Below are positions 55,036-64,000 of a stretch of DNA of 64,000 nt, one piece after another. Origin of the DNA: Chengkuizengella axinellae (lineage in GTDB: Bacteria; Bacillota; Bacilli; Paenibacillales; KCTC-33759); NCBI RefSeq assembly GCF_030730905.1, contig NZ_JAVAMP010000001.1, forward strand, positions 124,001 to 188,000, written 5' to 3'. The position numbers were made by a program, and so were the translations under genes. Within the stretch, counting starts at the first letter, position 1. Every line of letters starts with the position of its first letter. The notes under the pieces were generated by a model, which was given only the letters and a program-made list of their open reading frames with translations, was not told where the DNA came from and did no database searches.

Positions 55036-55082
55036 AAAAAAACCCTTTGAAACACTGTTATATCAACGTTTCAAAGGGCTTG
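55036..55082 (-). terminator. terminator downstream of tRNA-Arg
   Basis: AAACCCTTTGAAAC and GTTTCAAAGGGCTT arms; on the minus strand the hairpin is followed by TTTTTTTATTTTTATTT. Confidence 0.8.
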
Positions 55083-55114
55083 GTATATGTATTTAACTTG
55101 ACTCACAAATTAGT

Positions 55115-55134
55115 AATGGCGTCCCAGGAGAGAT
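55115..55134. repeat. direct repeat of the tRNA-Arg 3' end (att-like)
   Basis: AATGGCGTCCCAGGAGAGAT is repeated exactly at 55233-55252, where it covers the CCA end, acceptor stem and part of the T arm of the tRNA. The 98 bp between have no gene. Confidence 0.75.
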
Positions 55135-55234
55135 ACAGTAATCTGACTGCGATGTTATGCTCTCGAAGTTTATGCTCCGACGAACTCTTACGTTCGAATT
55201 ATCTCTGGGTCTCTGCACTTCTATGTAGTTTAAA

Positions 55235-55311
<77 letters not shown>

Positions 55312-55341
55312 AAGTTTGTTTTGTTTGAAGCGACAAGAAAT

Positions 55342-55370
55342 ATAATATCACATGATTTTTGATTAAGCAA
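55342..55370 (-). promoter_or_regulatory. promoter of tRNA-Arg
   Basis: On the minus strand TTGCTT, 17 bases, TATTAT, about 30 bp before the tRNA. Confidence 0.75.
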
Positions 55371-55459
55371 TACTATTTTTAAAAAAAATCAAAAAAAATT
55401 TAAGCAGACAAAAAAATCGCTCAAATTAAGGAAAAAGAAACCATAATATTCTTATCATT

Positions 55460-56128
55460 CTAATTATTTGATCGATTCACAACCCATAACATAAAGAAAG
55501 AAATGAGTATAATACTAACTACCCACAGCCACACTAGCGTCATATTTCCTGTATCTGCAGCTAAATAAATGGCAGTAGAGATGGTTTGTGTTTTATTAGG
55601 AATATTTCCTGCAAACATAATCGTCGCTCCAAATTCCCCTAATCCTCTTGCGAAACCTAGAATATAGGCCGTTATAAAAAACTTAAAAGATAGAGGGGTT
55701 GTGATGTAACGAAAAACTTGCCACTCAGATGCCCCGCTATTTCTTGCAGCATTTTCGATTTCCTTCTCAACAGATGAAAAACCTGATTTGAGAGTTTGGT
55801 AAACTAATGGGAATGAAACAACAACTGCTGCAACTACAGCAGCCCACCAAGTGAATATGAGAGGTTGATTAAATAACCATTCAATGGTCTGCCCAAACCA
55901 ACTATTTCTTCCGAAAATAATCAATAGAAGAAACCCAACTACAGTTGGCGGCAGCACCATAGGAAGCATAAAGAATGTTTCAAGTATTGATTTACCAGGA
56001 AATTTTTTTCGTGCCATCAAAAATGCTAGCGGAATTGAAAACATGAAAACAACAATACTAGCAGTTAGAGCAACCTTCAGTGATATGATTATAGGTGCGA
56101 TAAATGATTCCAGTTCAAAGTTTGTCAT
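55460..56128 (-). CDS. modB: molybdate ABC transporter permease
   Basis: Membrane subunit of 222 aa with five or six hydrophobic segments; the cytoplasmic loop reads ENAARNSGASEWQVFRYITTPLS and FARGLGEFGATIMFAGN is typical of ModB. AAAGGTAAAGC precedes the ATG. It follows modA by 71 bp. No modC ATPase gene is adjacent, as in Bacillus subtilis, so a shared ATPase must be used. Confidence 0.93.
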   Translation of the reverse strand: MTNFELESFIAPIIISLKVALTASIVVFMFSIPLAFLMARKKFPGKSILETFFMLPMVLPPTVVGFLLLIIFGRNSWFGQTIEWLFNQPLIFTWWAAVVAAVVVSFPLVYQTLKSGFSSVEKEIENAARNSGASEWQVFRYITTPLSFKFFITAYILGFARGLGEFGATIMFAGNIPNKTQTISTAIYLAADTGNMTLVWLWVVSIILISFFMLWVVNRSNN

Positions 56129-56199
56129 AAGCTTTACCTTTATTTTTAGTATTAGAAATATAATTCACCCTTATATTGTTGACTGGGTTCCCCATCAAT

Positions 56200-57018
56200 T
56201 TACAAAGATGATCTCACAGGTTCACTGTAGTTTGTTAAACCATACTCTTCAAATATAGTTTGTGAATCTTTTTCTTGTAAAAATGAAATGAAGGTACTTG
56301 CATACCCATGATTTTTTGAATCTATGGTTATACCAACAGGGTAAATAATTGGTTCATGTAAGTTTGGATCAGACTCATAAATAATTTTTGAGTGATTGGA
56401 TTTTAATGCATCACTTTTATAAACAAATGCAGCATCTACATTTCCTGTTTCTGTATAATTTAAAGCCTGTCTCACATTTGTTGTGAAAACAACCTTTGAT
56501 TCCAATTCATACCAAAGCTCTTTTTCAATTAGAAGTTGTTTTGTATAACTACCTGCCGGAACGACAGAGGGTTCTCCACTTGCTATAGATGCAAACTCAG
56601 CTTTTAATAAATCATCTAGTGATTGTAGATAAAGATCAGAGTTTTGATGTGTAATAAGAACGATTTGATTTGAAAGCAAATTAACGATATCATTTGTTTC
56701 AATTAAACCGAGTGCAGCTAGCTCATCCATATATTTTTTATTAGCTGAAAAAAATACATCTGCAGGTGCTCCTTGTTTAAGTTGAGAAGCTAAAGTCCCT
56801 GATGCACCAAAATTATAAATAATTTTAATGTCAGGATGTATTTTTTCGAATTCATTTTTTATTTCGTTTAATGCATTTGTTAAACTTGAGGCAGCAGAAA
56901 TATGTAATTCAGTTACACTGTGTTTCCTGTCATTTTGCAAGGAACAAGCACTGAGTAGAAAAATGACGAATAAACATATACTAATCTTCAATATTACATT
57001 TTTGGTTGTGAATAGCAT
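56200..57018 (-). CDS. modA: molybdate-binding lipoprotein
   Basis: Substrate-binding lipoprotein of 272 aa: lipobox LSAC, then LHISAASSLTNALNEI, FGASGTLASQLKQGAPADVFFSA (cited by GASGTLASQLKQGAPADVF) and VDAAFVYKSDA, hallmark ModA regions for binding molybdate or tungstate. AAGGAGACACTGAA precedes the ATG. First gene of modAB. Confidence 0.94.
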   Translation of the reverse strand: MLFTTKNVILKISICLFVIFLLSACSLQNDRKHSVTELHISAASSLTNALNEIKNEFEKIHPDIKIIYNFGASGTLASQLKQGAPADVFFSANKKYMDELAALGLIETNDIVNLLSNQIVLITHQNSDLYLQSLDDLLKAEFASIASGEPSVVPAGSYTKQLLIEKELWYELESKVVFTTNVRQALNYTETGNVDAAFVYKSDALKSNHSKIIYESDPNLHEPIIYPVGITIDSKNHGYASTFISFLQEKDSQTIFEEYGLTNYSEPVRSSL

Positions 57019-57205
57019 TTCAGTGTCTCCTTAATAAATATAAGTTAACCTAAAATATATATTACACTTAAAACAAACGTTTAAAAAGCCCCTTAAAACC
57101 TAAAAAAGAGAAGAAGCATAATCCTATTTTTTTTCAGGATCTAAAAATTATAAAAATTCAAGTTGTCATGAATGATAAACATCCAATGATTGAGAGGTGA
57201 AAGAA

Positions 57206-58096
57206 ATGACACATAAAAGAAATATAGTTTTGTTCCCAGGAACACTGCAAAATTATCAGAATACATTAACGTCTTTGTTGGAGACAGAACAATATGACGA
57301 AGCATTGAAACTCCTGCAATACTTGCTTCAGTGTGAAGGAGAAGATGAAGAAACATACGAGGAATGGGAATTACTTTTAGAATGGTTAACAACACACACA
57401 AAAGAGCTAAAAAAGGAGGATAGAGTGTATGGAGAAGAATTGGATGAAAATAGGTTGTTAAATGATCATATTCAAACAAAACTGCTAAAGGATGAAGGTT
57501 ATTCTCAAAAATTATTAGAAATGTTGTTTCACAAATCGTCTCCGGAAAAAAAATGGTTAGCGTTGGATCAGCTGGTACACATAGATGATGTGGAAATAAA
57601 TCAAAAGATTATGGAATGGCTGCAAAATGAAAAATTGAACCCGATGCTCCAATTTAAAGCATTACAAACGTTAAAACAACGAGAAGCTAAAGGAGAAATT
57701 ACGTTTGATAGGTTAGGTGAAAAAGTTTCAGTATCCATAGAGAATACACCTATTCATTTTGAGGATTATCCAAAGGTTATTGTTGATGTAGTTGATCGAG
57801 TGCGTCATGAAACAGAAGATTTCGATCAAATGATTAGTACGTTTGCAGAACAGACTTGGAAGGAGTATTTATCCTATATATATGGAACGCGTATATACTT
57901 GGAAAGTATTGAACTTCAGAATTCAAATCCTTTTGCTTGTGCATTACATAAAATCGCTTTAGAACTAACGATAGGAAACATAGATGAAGAACAATTACTT
58001 CAGACTTATGGATTAAGCAAAAATGAAATGGCACTTATGCAAAAAACATACAGGAATATGAAATCCTACATCGAAACGGTATTACAGACTAACTAA
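57206..58096 (+). CDS. YsoA-like TPR-type protein
   Basis: A 296 aa soluble, helical protein resembling Bacillus YsoA, which sits just upstream of tig as here. It starts MTHKRNIVLFPGTLQNY; helical repeat regions cover about 20-60 and 85-150, and a coiled C-terminal part ends the protein. Function unknown; the position next to tig-clpPX suggests a protein quality-control link. The ATG at 57206 follows GAGAGGTG; a GTG three codons earlier overlaps that site. Confidence 0.83.
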   Translation: MTHKRNIVLFPGTLQNYQNTLTSLLETEQYDEALKLLQYLLQCEGEDEETYEEWELLLEWLTTHTKELKKEDRVYGEELDENRLLNDHIQTKLLKDEGYSQKLLEMLFHKSSPEKKWLALDQLVHIDDVEINQKIMEWLQNEKLNPMLQFKALQTLKQREAKGEITFDRLGEKVSVSIENTPIHFEDYPKVIVDVVDRVRHETEDFDQMISTFAEQTWKEYLSYIYGTRIYLESIELQNSNPFACALHKIALELTIGNIDEEQLLQTYGLSKNEMALMQKTYRNMKSYIETVLQTN

Positions 58097-58115
58097 AAAA
58101 AATCTACAAAGAGTA

Positions 58116-58145
58116 TTGATTTATTAAGGTCATCTTTTGTATAAT
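58116..58145 (+). promoter_or_regulatory. promoter upstream of tig
   Basis: TTGATT, 18 bases, TATAAT. Downstream the leader has a hairpin (GGAACGGAAT / ATTCGTCC) and then the MITE-like element. Confidence 0.65.
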
Positions 58146-58254
58146 AAAGTTTTGTAGGAACGGAATTTTTCTATTCGTCCTTCGCATGGACAATATTTAA
58201 AGTTTATCTTATAATGTAGTGGTTATAATGGTAGTATAGATAATTACCTATTAA

Positions 58255-58522
58255 GAGGTTGTTCAAAAAGTCCCCCTTTGATCACGAAGGAATACAGAGT
58301 AAAGACTATACCCAAAAAAGTGTAGAAACATTTTGTAGTGTAGCCTAATACTTTTCGGGGCCCAAACATTCAGTGAAGATAGTCGATTGCTTATGTAACA
58401 AATCACTACACTTGCTGTACCCAAAAAAGTGAAGAAATTCTGAAACACAGTTCAATTACTTTTACGGGGTCCGGCACTTTGAGAGAAGGGTAAGCTAGAA
58501 ACGGAACTTTTTGAACACGGAT
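58255..58522. mobile_element. MITE-like element with GTTCAAAAAGT ends in the tig leader
   Basis: Perfect 11-bp inverted ends GTTCAAAAAGT (58261) and ACTTTTTGAAC (58506-58516). Inside are two CCCAAAAAAGTG ... ACTTTT(A)CGGGG units (near 58309 and 58418) and ATGTAACAAATCACTACACT (58393). It has no coding capacity. It separates the tig promoter from the tig start by more than 250 bp. Confidence 0.72.
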
Positions 58523-58565
58523 CGTAAATAAGAAACGGTAAATTTTTTGGAGGGGAAAGCATAAA

Positions 58566-59903
58566 ATGAAAGCAAGCTGGGAAAAATTAGAGAAGAACGA
58601 AGGAGTTCTTACTGTTGAAGTAGATGAGAGTCAGGTAGCGGAAGCTCTTGATCAAGCGTTTAAAAAAGTAGCTCAAAAAACAAATGTACCTGGATTCCGT
58701 AAAGGTAAAGTACCTCGTCAAGTTTTTGAAGCAAGATTTGGTGTTGAAAGTTTATATCAAGATGCATTGGATATAATTTTGCCTGTAGCTTATACTGACG
58801 CAATTCAAGAGACTAAGATTGATCCAATAGATCGTCCTGAAATTGACATTCAACAATTCGAGAAAAATCAACCATTGAAATTTACAGCAAAAGTACAAGT
58901 TAAACCTGAAGTAACATTAGGTGAATATAAAGGTTTGGAAATTCCAGAGAAGGAATTCTCTGTTACCGAAGAAGCTGTAGAACAAGAATTGAAAACAAAT
59001 CAAGATCGTCATGCTGAGTTGATTGTTGTAGAAGAAGGCGCAACAGAAAAAGGCGATACTGTGATCATCGACTTCGAAGGATTTGTTGATGATGAGCCAT
59101 TTGAAGGCGGAAAAGCAGAAAACTACTCATTAGAGCTAGGTTCAGGTTCATTTATTCCTGGGTTTGAAGAACAAGTAGAAGGAATGTCTAAAGATGATGA
59201 AAAAGATGTAGAAGTTACATTCCCTGAACAATATCAAGCTGAAAATTTAGCTGGAAAACCTGCTGTTTTCAAAGTGAAATTACATGAAATTAAAAGAAAA
59301 AAATTACCAGAGCTTGATGATGAGTTTGCCAAAGATGTAAGTGAATATGAAACATTAGCTGAATACAAAGAAGATATTAAAAAACGCCTTCAAGAAGCAA
59401 AGGATAAAGAAGAAGATCAATATAGAGAGAGCACAGTTGTGGAAAAAGCGACTGAAGTATCTCAAGTTGAAATTCCACAAGTAATGATTGACACAGAAAC
59501 GAATCATATGATTGAAGACTTTCAAAATCGTTTAAAAATGCAAGGAATGACTTTAGAAATGTATTATCAATTTTCTGGTCAAGACGAAGCAGCTCTTAAA
59601 GAGCAAATGAAAAACGACGCTGAAAAAAGAGTAAATCAAAGTTTAGTGTTAGAAGCGATTACAACTAACGAAAATATAGGGGTTACTGAAGAAGAGTTAA
59701 ACGAAGAACTTGAAAAATTAGCGAGCATGTATCAAAAAACAGCTGAAGAATTAAAAAGCATTTTTACAGCAAACGGAAATATAGAATCCTTAAAGCAAGA
59801 TATTGCTAATCGCAAATCAATTCAACTTTTACTTGAAAATAGTGTGAATGTACCAGCAGTCGAAGAAGTAGCTGAAAAAGCGGAAGAGACTGTAGAAGAA
59901 TAA
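58566..59903 (+). CDS. tig: trigger factor
   Basis: Ribosome-associated chaperone and peptidyl-prolyl isomerase, 445 aa. N-terminal ribosome-binding domain with [19 protein letters not shown] (GFRKGK is the docking signature), FKBP-type domain at about 150-245 ([20 protein letters not shown]), and the helical C-terminal chaperone domain. The acidic tail (EKAEETVEE) is common in Bacilli. GGAGGGG precedes the ATG. The order tig-clpP-clpX follows. Confidence 0.96.
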   Translation: MKASWEKLEKNEGVLTVEVDESQVAEALDQAFKKVAQKTNVPGFRKGKVPRQVFEARFGVESLYQDALDIILPVAYTDAIQETKIDPIDRPEIDIQQFEKNQPLKFTAKVQVKPEVTLGEYKGLEIPEKEFSVTEEAVEQELKTNQDRHAELIVVEEGATEKGDTVIIDFEGFVDDEPFEGGKAENYSLELGSGSFIPGFEEQVEGMSKDDEKDVEVTFPEQYQAENLAGKPAVFKVKLHEIKRKKLPELDDEFAKDVSEYETLAEYKEDIKKRLQEAKDKEEDQYRESTVVEKATEVSQVEIPQVMIDTETNHMIEDFQNRLKMQGMTLEMYYQFSGQDEAALKEQMKNDAEKRVNQSLVLEAITTNENIGVTEEELNEELEKLASMYQKTAEELKSIFTANGNIESLKQDIANRKSIQLLLENSVNVPAVEEVAEKAEETVEE

Positions 59904-59920
59904 TCATAACTGACTTGTAG

Positions 59921-59955
59921 AAGGCACAGCTATCTTAGCGCGTGCCTTATTTTTT
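59921..59955 (+). terminator. terminator of tig
   Basis: AAGGCAC and GTGCCTT arms followed by ATTTTTT. Confidence 0.8.
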
Positions 59956-60085
59956 ACCTTAAAAGGAAAGTAAAGTTGGTAACAATATGACATCGAGGTC
60001 AATACATGATAAAATAATTAAAATGAATTTAATTTAGCAAATTCATTTTAAGATTCATTCTGTATAGATAAAAGGAGATGTAAGC

Positions 60086-60685
60086 ATGAATCTTGTACCC
60101 ATAGTAGTTGAGCAAACCAATCGTGGAGAGAGATCTTATGATATTTACTCGCGTTTACTTAAGGATCGTATTATTTTTTTAGGCAGTGCCATTGATGATA
60201 ATGTTGCTAATATTGTGATCGCACAATTGTTGTTTTTAGCCGCAGATGATCCAGATAAAGATATACATTTGTACATTAATTCACCTGGAGGCTCTGTTAC
60301 TGCAGGGATGGGAATTTTTGACACTATGCAATTTATTAAACCTGATGTTTCAACCATTTGTGTAGGATTGGCAGCGAGTATGGGATCATTGTTGCTTACA
60401 GCAGGTGCAAAAGGAAAACGTTTTGCTTTGCCAAATAGCGAGGTCATGATACATCAACCGCTTGGTGGTGTGAGAGGTCAAGCAACTGACATAAAAATTC
60501 ATGCGGATTGGATTATTCGTACAAAGAAAAAGTTAAATCAAATATATGTAGAGAGAACAGGACAACCTATGAGTAAAATAGAGAGAGATACTGATAGAGA
60601 TTTCTTTATGAGTGCTGACGAATCAAAGGAATATGGATTAATTGATGAAGTTATTGCTCGCACCGATTTAATAACAAAGGAGTGA
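60086..60685 (+). CDS. clpP: ATP-dependent Clp protease proteolytic subunit
   Basis: Serine protease subunit, 199 aa, forming the 14-mer chamber. Catalytic Ser98 is in [11 protein letters not shown], the histidine in VMIHQPLGG, and the aspartate in the [10 protein letters not shown] region. GGAGATG precedes the ATG. clpX follows after 4 bp. In contrast to Bacillus subtilis, where clpP stands apart, it is joined with clpX here. Confidence 0.96.
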   Translation: MNLVPIVVEQTNRGERSYDIYSRLLKDRIIFLGSAIDDNVANIVIAQLLFLAADDPDKDIHLYINSPGGSVTAGMGIFDTMQFIKPDVSTICVGLAASMGSLLLTAGAKGKRFALPNSEVMIHQPLGGVRGQATDIKIHADWIIRTKKKLNQIYVERTGQPMSKIERDTDRDFFMSADESKEYGLIDEVIARTDLITKE

Positions 60686-60689
60686 TGGA

Positions 60690-61946
60690 ATGTTTAAGTT
60701 TAACGATGAAAAAGGCCAGTTAAAATGTTCTTTTTGTGGAAAATCACAAGAACAAGTAAGGAAGTTAGTCGCAGGTCCAGGTGTTTATATTTGCGATGAA
60801 TGCATAGATTTATGTACAGAAATCGTTGAAGAGGAACTAGGTACTGATGAAGAGCTAGAAGTACAGGAGATACCCAAACCTCAAGAAATTTTTGGCATCC
60901 TCAATGATTATGTTATCGGTCAAGAGCATGCTAAAAAATCATTATCCGTTGCTGTATATAATCATTACAAACGCATTAATTCCAGAAATAAGGCTGAAGA
61001 TGTAGAATTACAAAAAAGTAACATTGCTTTAATTGGACCAACAGGAAGCGGAAAGACACTTTTAGCACAAACTTTAGCAAAAATTTTAAATGTTCCATTT
61101 GCAATTGCGGATGCAACATCTTTAACAGAAGCAGGTTACGTAGGTGAAGATGTTGAAAACATTTTATTAAAACTAATTCAAGCTGCTGATTATGATGTTG
61201 AAAAAGCAGAAAAAGGTATTATATACATTGATGAAATAGATAAAGTTGCTCGAAAATCAGAAAATCCTTCGATTACAAGAGATGTCTCTGGTGAGGGTGT
61301 ACAGCAAGCTCTTTTGAAAATTTTAGAAGGAACAACTGCATCTGTACCTCCACAAGGTGGACGCAAACATCCGCATCAGGAATTTATTCAAATTGATACA
61401 ACAAATATATTATTTATTTGTGGCGGGGCGTTTGATGGCATTGAACCTATTATTAAACGAAGACTTGGGAAAAAAGTGATCGGTTTTAACAACGAAGCTG
61501 CAAAGAATAACTTGATGAAAGATGAAGAAGACTTCTTATCCATGATTTTACCTGAGGATTTATTAAAGTATGGTTTAATTCCTGAATTTGTTGGTCGTTT
61601 GCCAGTTATATCATCATTAAATAAATTAGATGAAACTGCGCTTGTACGCATACTTAAAGAGCCAAAGAATTCTTTAGTGAAACAATATCAAAAGCTGCTT
61701 GAAATTGATGGAGTAGAACTTGAATTTGAAGATAATGCATTGAATGAAATTGCTAAAGAAGCAATTAAACGAAATACAGGTGCTAGAGGATTAAGGGCTA
61801 TCATTGAGGGTGTAATGTTAGACGTAATGTATGAAGTCCCATCTAAAACTGATATAACAAAATGTGTGATTACAGAAGAAGTAATCAAGGAAAAAGTCGC
61901 TCCTGAGTTGTTAAAGGATAACAACGATAAAGAAGAGAGTGCATAA
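60690..61946 (+). CDS. clpX: Clp protease ATP-binding subunit ClpX
   Basis: AAA+ unfoldase of 418 aa for ClpP. N-terminal zinc finger [11 protein letters not shown] ... CDECIDLC, Walker [12 protein letters not shown], Walker [10 protein letters not shown], pore-loop region GYVGEDVE, and the IGF-type ClpP loop seen as KVIGFN. The start lies four bases after the clpP stop, after AAGGAGTG. A long hairpin terminator follows. Confidence 0.96.
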   Translation: MFKFNDEKGQLKCSFCGKSQEQVRKLVAGPGVYICDECIDLCTEIVEEELGTDEELEVQEIPKPQEIFGILNDYVIGQEHAKKSLSVAVYNHYKRINSRNKAEDVELQKSNIALIGPTGSGKTLLAQTLAKILNVPFAIADATSLTEAGYVGEDVENILLKLIQAADYDVEKAEKGIIYIDEIDKVARKSENPSITRDVSGEGVQQALLKILEGTTASVPPQGGRKHPHQEFIQIDTTNILFICGGAFDGIEPIIKRRLGKKVIGFNNEAAKNNLMKDEEDFLSMILPEDLLKYGLIPEFVGRLPVISSLNKLDETALVRILKEPKNSLVKQYQKLLEIDGVELEFEDNALNEIAKEAIKRNTGARGLRAIIEGVMLDVMYEVPSKTDITKCVITEEVIKEKVAPELLKDNNDKEESA

Positions 61947-61962
61947 ATATTAAACAATACTT

Positions 61963-62057
61963 AAATTACCTATCTTTACTGAAGCTGTTTCTTCTTGAAT
62001 CAGTATATCCCACTTATTGGTATTACAATGTGGATAGTTGGGATAGGTAATTTTTCA
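61963..62057 (+). terminator. terminator after clpX
   Basis: AAATTACCTATC pairs with GATAGGTAATTTTT over a 66-nt loop that has its own small hairpins. Confidence 0.65.
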
Positions 62058-62071
62058 TGGGAGAGTAGGTT

Positions 62072-63193
62072 ATGTTTTTAAGGGATGAAACGAAGCCTGT
62101 TAAGGTTGGGGATTTAACGATTGGTGGAAATAATGAAGTCATTATTCAAAGTATGTGTACTACTAAAACAGCCGATGTTGAAGCAACGGTTGCAGAAATT
62201 CACCGATTAGAAGAAGCGGGATGTCAAATTGTTCGAGTTACTGTGAATAACAAAGAAGCAGCTGATGCTATTAAGGAGATAAAAAAACAAATCAATATTC
62301 CACTAGTTGCAGATATCCATTTTGATTATAGACTGGCTTTATCTGCTATTGAGAATGGGATTGATAAAGTTAGAATTAATCCTGGAAATATTGGCAAAAG
62401 GGAAAAAGTTGAAGCTGTGGTTAAAGCATGTAAGGAACGGGGAATTCCTATTCGAATAGGTGTAAATGCAGGTTCGCTTGAGAATCATTTATTAGAAAAG
62501 TATGGTTATCCTACTGCAGATGCGATGGTTGAAAGTGCTGAATTTCATATTCAGATTTTAGAGGAGCTTGATTTTAAAGACATCATTGTATCTTTGAAAG
62601 CATCCGATGTTCCTATGGCTATTGAAGCTTATTCTAAATTTGCAGAAAAGTTTGATTATCCAATGCATTTAGGTATTACTGAAGCAGGTACATTAAACGC
62701 TGGCACAATTAAAAGTGCTGCTGGTTTGGGGGCCTTATTGGCAAAAGGATTAGGTTCTACTATGCGCATTTCTTTAAGTGCTGATCCTGTAGAAGAAATT
62801 AAAGTTGCAAGAGAATTATTAAAGTCGTTTGGGTTGATTTCAAATGCGGCTACATTGGTTTCATGTCCAACTTGTGGAAGACTTGATATTGATTTATTTT
62901 CAATTGCAAATGAAGTTGAAGAATATATACAGAATGTTAAGGTTCCAATTAAAGTTTCAGTTCTTGGCTGTGCTGTAAATGGACCTGGAGAAGCTAGGGA
63001 AGCCGATATCGGAATTGCTGGTGCTAGAGGTGAAGGGATGTTATTTCGCTATGGAGAAATGATCCGTAAAGTACCAGAAGATGAGTTGGTTAGTGAACTA
63101 AAAAAAGAAATTGATGTGATTGTTGAAGCTTATGAGCGAACTGGTGAAATTCCTGGTCGTCACGAAGCCTCAAAAAGCGGAATAATAAAGTAA
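62072..63193 (+). CDS. ispG: 4-hydroxy-3-methylbut-2-en-1-yl diphosphate synthase
   Basis: Iron-sulfur enzyme of the MEP isoprenoid pathway converting MEcPP to HMBPP. 373 aa; N-terminal TIM-barrel begins [20 protein letters not shown], and the C-terminal [4Fe-4S] ligands are in SCPTCGR and [21 protein letters not shown] lies before the ATG. It directly follows clpX, where lonB is found in Bacillus, so the order differs locally. Confidence 0.96.
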   Translation: MFLRDETKPVKVGDLTIGGNNEVIIQSMCTTKTADVEATVAEIHRLEEAGCQIVRVTVNNKEAADAIKEIKKQINIPLVADIHFDYRLALSAIENGIDKVRINPGNIGKREKVEAVVKACKERGIPIRIGVNAGSLENHLLEKYGYPTADAMVESAEFHIQILEELDFKDIIVSLKASDVPMAIEAYSKFAEKFDYPMHLGITEAGTLNAGTIKSAAGLGALLAKGLGSTMRISLSADPVEEIKVARELLKSFGLISNAATLVSCPTCGRLDIDLFSIANEVEEYIQNVKVPIKVSVLGCAVNGPGEAREADIGIAGARGEGMLFRYGEMIRKVPEDELVSELKKEIDVIVEAYERTGEIPGRHEASKSGIIK

Positions 63194-63273
63194 AATATAA
63201 CTTACCTCCAAATGAATAATAAATTTTTTTTAAAAAAAGTATATAAAAGCTTCAAAAAAGCCATACTATTTTT

Positions 63274-63621
63274 GACGGTGAAAGAGAGGTGTGGTTCCGT
63301 TGGACAACCAATTCAACGAATCAGCCGAAGTGATTCTTTCTGATTCGATGTAGAAGCATACCCAATGAAAAAGTTTAAAAACTTAGACAATGGGTATATA
63401 AATCAACTTTATCAAATATTCAACATTCCATGTTATCTTCTATTATGGAAGTGTATAGGATTGTAGAAGCTAGATAAGTTCAACTTTTTCCAGTTGGATT
63501 ATCTCCACTGAAAAAAGAATTCGCTTTATTGTACTCACAATAAACTGAAAGTTTCTCCTCGTAGATTGAGTTTCAAAAATCACCGTCGAAAGACCTCTAA
63601 CTATTAGTTAGGGGTCTTTTT
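63274..63621 (+). ncRNA. structured non-coding RNA candidate ending at a terminator
   Basis: GACGGTGA (63274) and TCACCGTC (63580) form a closing helix around about 300 nt containing several strong hairpins: GAATCA/TGATTC, ATACCCA/TGGGTAT, AGATAA-TTCAACT/AGTTGGA-TTATCT, and TTTATTG/CAATAAA. A strong terminator (GACCTCTAAC/GTTAGGGGTC plus T-run, 63589-63621) follows at once. No open frame of note. It does not match tmRNA, RNase P, SRP or 6S RNA by their conserved blocks. It could be a free RNA or a leader. Confidence 0.55.
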
Positions 63622-63670
63622 AGCATGACATATTAAGTTTAATACTTCTACCATTGGTATATATGTAAAA

Positions 63671-63713
63671 TATAGACAGAATTAGTTCTTATATGGTAAT
63701 ATATGGACAGAAT
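63671..63713 (+). promoter_or_regulatory. promoter with 12-bp direct repeats before the precursor-peptide gene
   Basis: TATAGACAGAAT at 63671 and TATGGACAGAAT at 63702, 31 bp apart (three helical turns). TAGACA, 18 bases, TAATAT form a possible sigma-A promoter between and across them. The repeats could be sites of a dedicated regulator. Confidence 0.45.
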
Positions 63714-63764
63714 AAAACATCTTGAATCTAGCATCAATTTTATAGTGAAAAGGAGAGGAATTAT

Positions 63765-63911
63765 ATGTCAGAGGAAAAAAAGTTGAATCTTGAGGAAGAA
63801 GAATTTAATCTTGACCTTGAGGTGTACGAAGTATCATCAGCTACAGTTTTAGAAGCAATGGGAGCATCAAACGGTCATAATTCTTGTTCAGTAGTAAAAA
63901 CTAAACACTAA
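63765..63911 (+). CDS. putative RiPP precursor peptide with FNLDL leader box
   Basis: A 48 aa peptide. The acidic leader holds FNLDL at residues 14-18, the box recognised by LanB-type dehydratases in class I lanthipeptide leaders such as nisin. After LEAMGA follows a polar end, SNGHNSCSVVKTKH, with one cysteine and several Ser/Thr that could be modified. Leader ends of the form MGAS also occur in thiopeptide precursors. AGGAGAGG precedes the ATG. A hairpin follows the stop, as usual between a precursor gene and its enzymes. No modification gene lies in the window, so the class is not settled. Confidence 0.6.
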   Translation: MSEEKKLNLEEEEFNLDLEVYEVSSATVLEAMGASNGHNSCSVVKTKH

Positions 63912-63920
63912 ATGTAACAA

Positions 63921-63955
63921 TGAATGCTCAGTTAGGTATGTTAACTGAGCATTCA
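63921..63955 (+). terminator. hairpin after the precursor gene (attenuator-like)
   Basis: TGAATGCTCAGTTA and TAACTGAGCATTCA arms with a broken T-run (CTTTATTTT). Partial read-through into downstream genes is likely. Confidence 0.7.
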
Positions 63956-64000
63956 CTTTATTTTAAGTATCTCAATATTACATGATGGAAGAGTGTTGTG

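Noticed and set aside
59980-60010. CtsR operator before clpP
   Set aside because: Only one AGGTCAA half-site is present; the tandem heptamer is missing.
63274-63621. T-box or known housekeeping RNA
   Set aside because: The T-box sequence before the terminator is missing, as are the conserved blocks of tmRNA, RNase P, SRP and 6S RNA.

Overview
The window is low-GC, spore-former DNA of the Bacillota. The markers for this are GerE, GerM, a YhcN/YlaJ-type lipoprotein, AsnO, EcsAB, a Bacillus-type Fnr with a C-terminal cysteine cluster, and the gene orders gerM-rph-XTPase and ysoA-tig-clpP-clpX. The LplABC-like transporter with a membrane AraC regulator and the many short repeats point to Paenibacillaceae or relatives. 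Genus is not determinable by eye.

Layout. 1-4000: end of a galacturonate operon (uxaA partial, uxaB, uxaC). 4080-7775: a secreted multidomain pectate lyase with two catalytic domains, behind a cre site and three copies of a 13-bp repeat; it would feed the uxa pathway. 8.2-18.2 kb: mostly housekeeping genes (HisJ, LysR regulator, CheX-like, SDR, YkuS-like, EcsAB, GNAT, aminotransferase, metallo-hydrolase lipoprotein, Psd). 18.5-25.3 kb: an anaerobic module (adhE, pflB, pflA, fnr) with FNR boxes before adhE and fnr. 25.4-33 kb: sporulation and core genes (FabH with a FapR box, YhcN-like, gerE, gerM, rph, XTPase). 33-37.8 kb: a secreted protein with internal duplication, the first two members of a cysteine-rich family, and asnO. 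38.1-50.4 kb: a glycan cluster (two permeases, binding lipoprotein, AraC regulator, two CE15-like esterases, one M42 and two M20 peptidases). 50.5-55.3 kb: an accessory island with three more cysteine-rich genes, two tandem beta-rich proteins, remnants of a two-component system, and tRNA-Arg with a copy of its 3' end. 55.4-63.2 kb: modAB, ysoA, tig, clpP, clpX, ispG. 63.2-64 kb: a structured RNA candidate, then a small gene for a peptide with a nisin-like FNLDL leader box, probably the start of a RiPP operon that continues past the window.

The two most interesting signals: (1) all five cysteine-rich genes and both tandem beta-rich genes share one promoter layout, TCCA, exactly 20 nt, then CATANNNTA (one mismatch in one copy), which looks like a late mother-cell sporulation regulon; (2) the RiPP-like precursor with its 5' structured RNA and 3' attenuator at the window end. 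Three families of short non-coding repeats are also present: a MITE-like element with GTTCAAAAAGT ends, a hairpin element resembling IS200/IS605 right ends, and a 50-bp terminator-like repeat.
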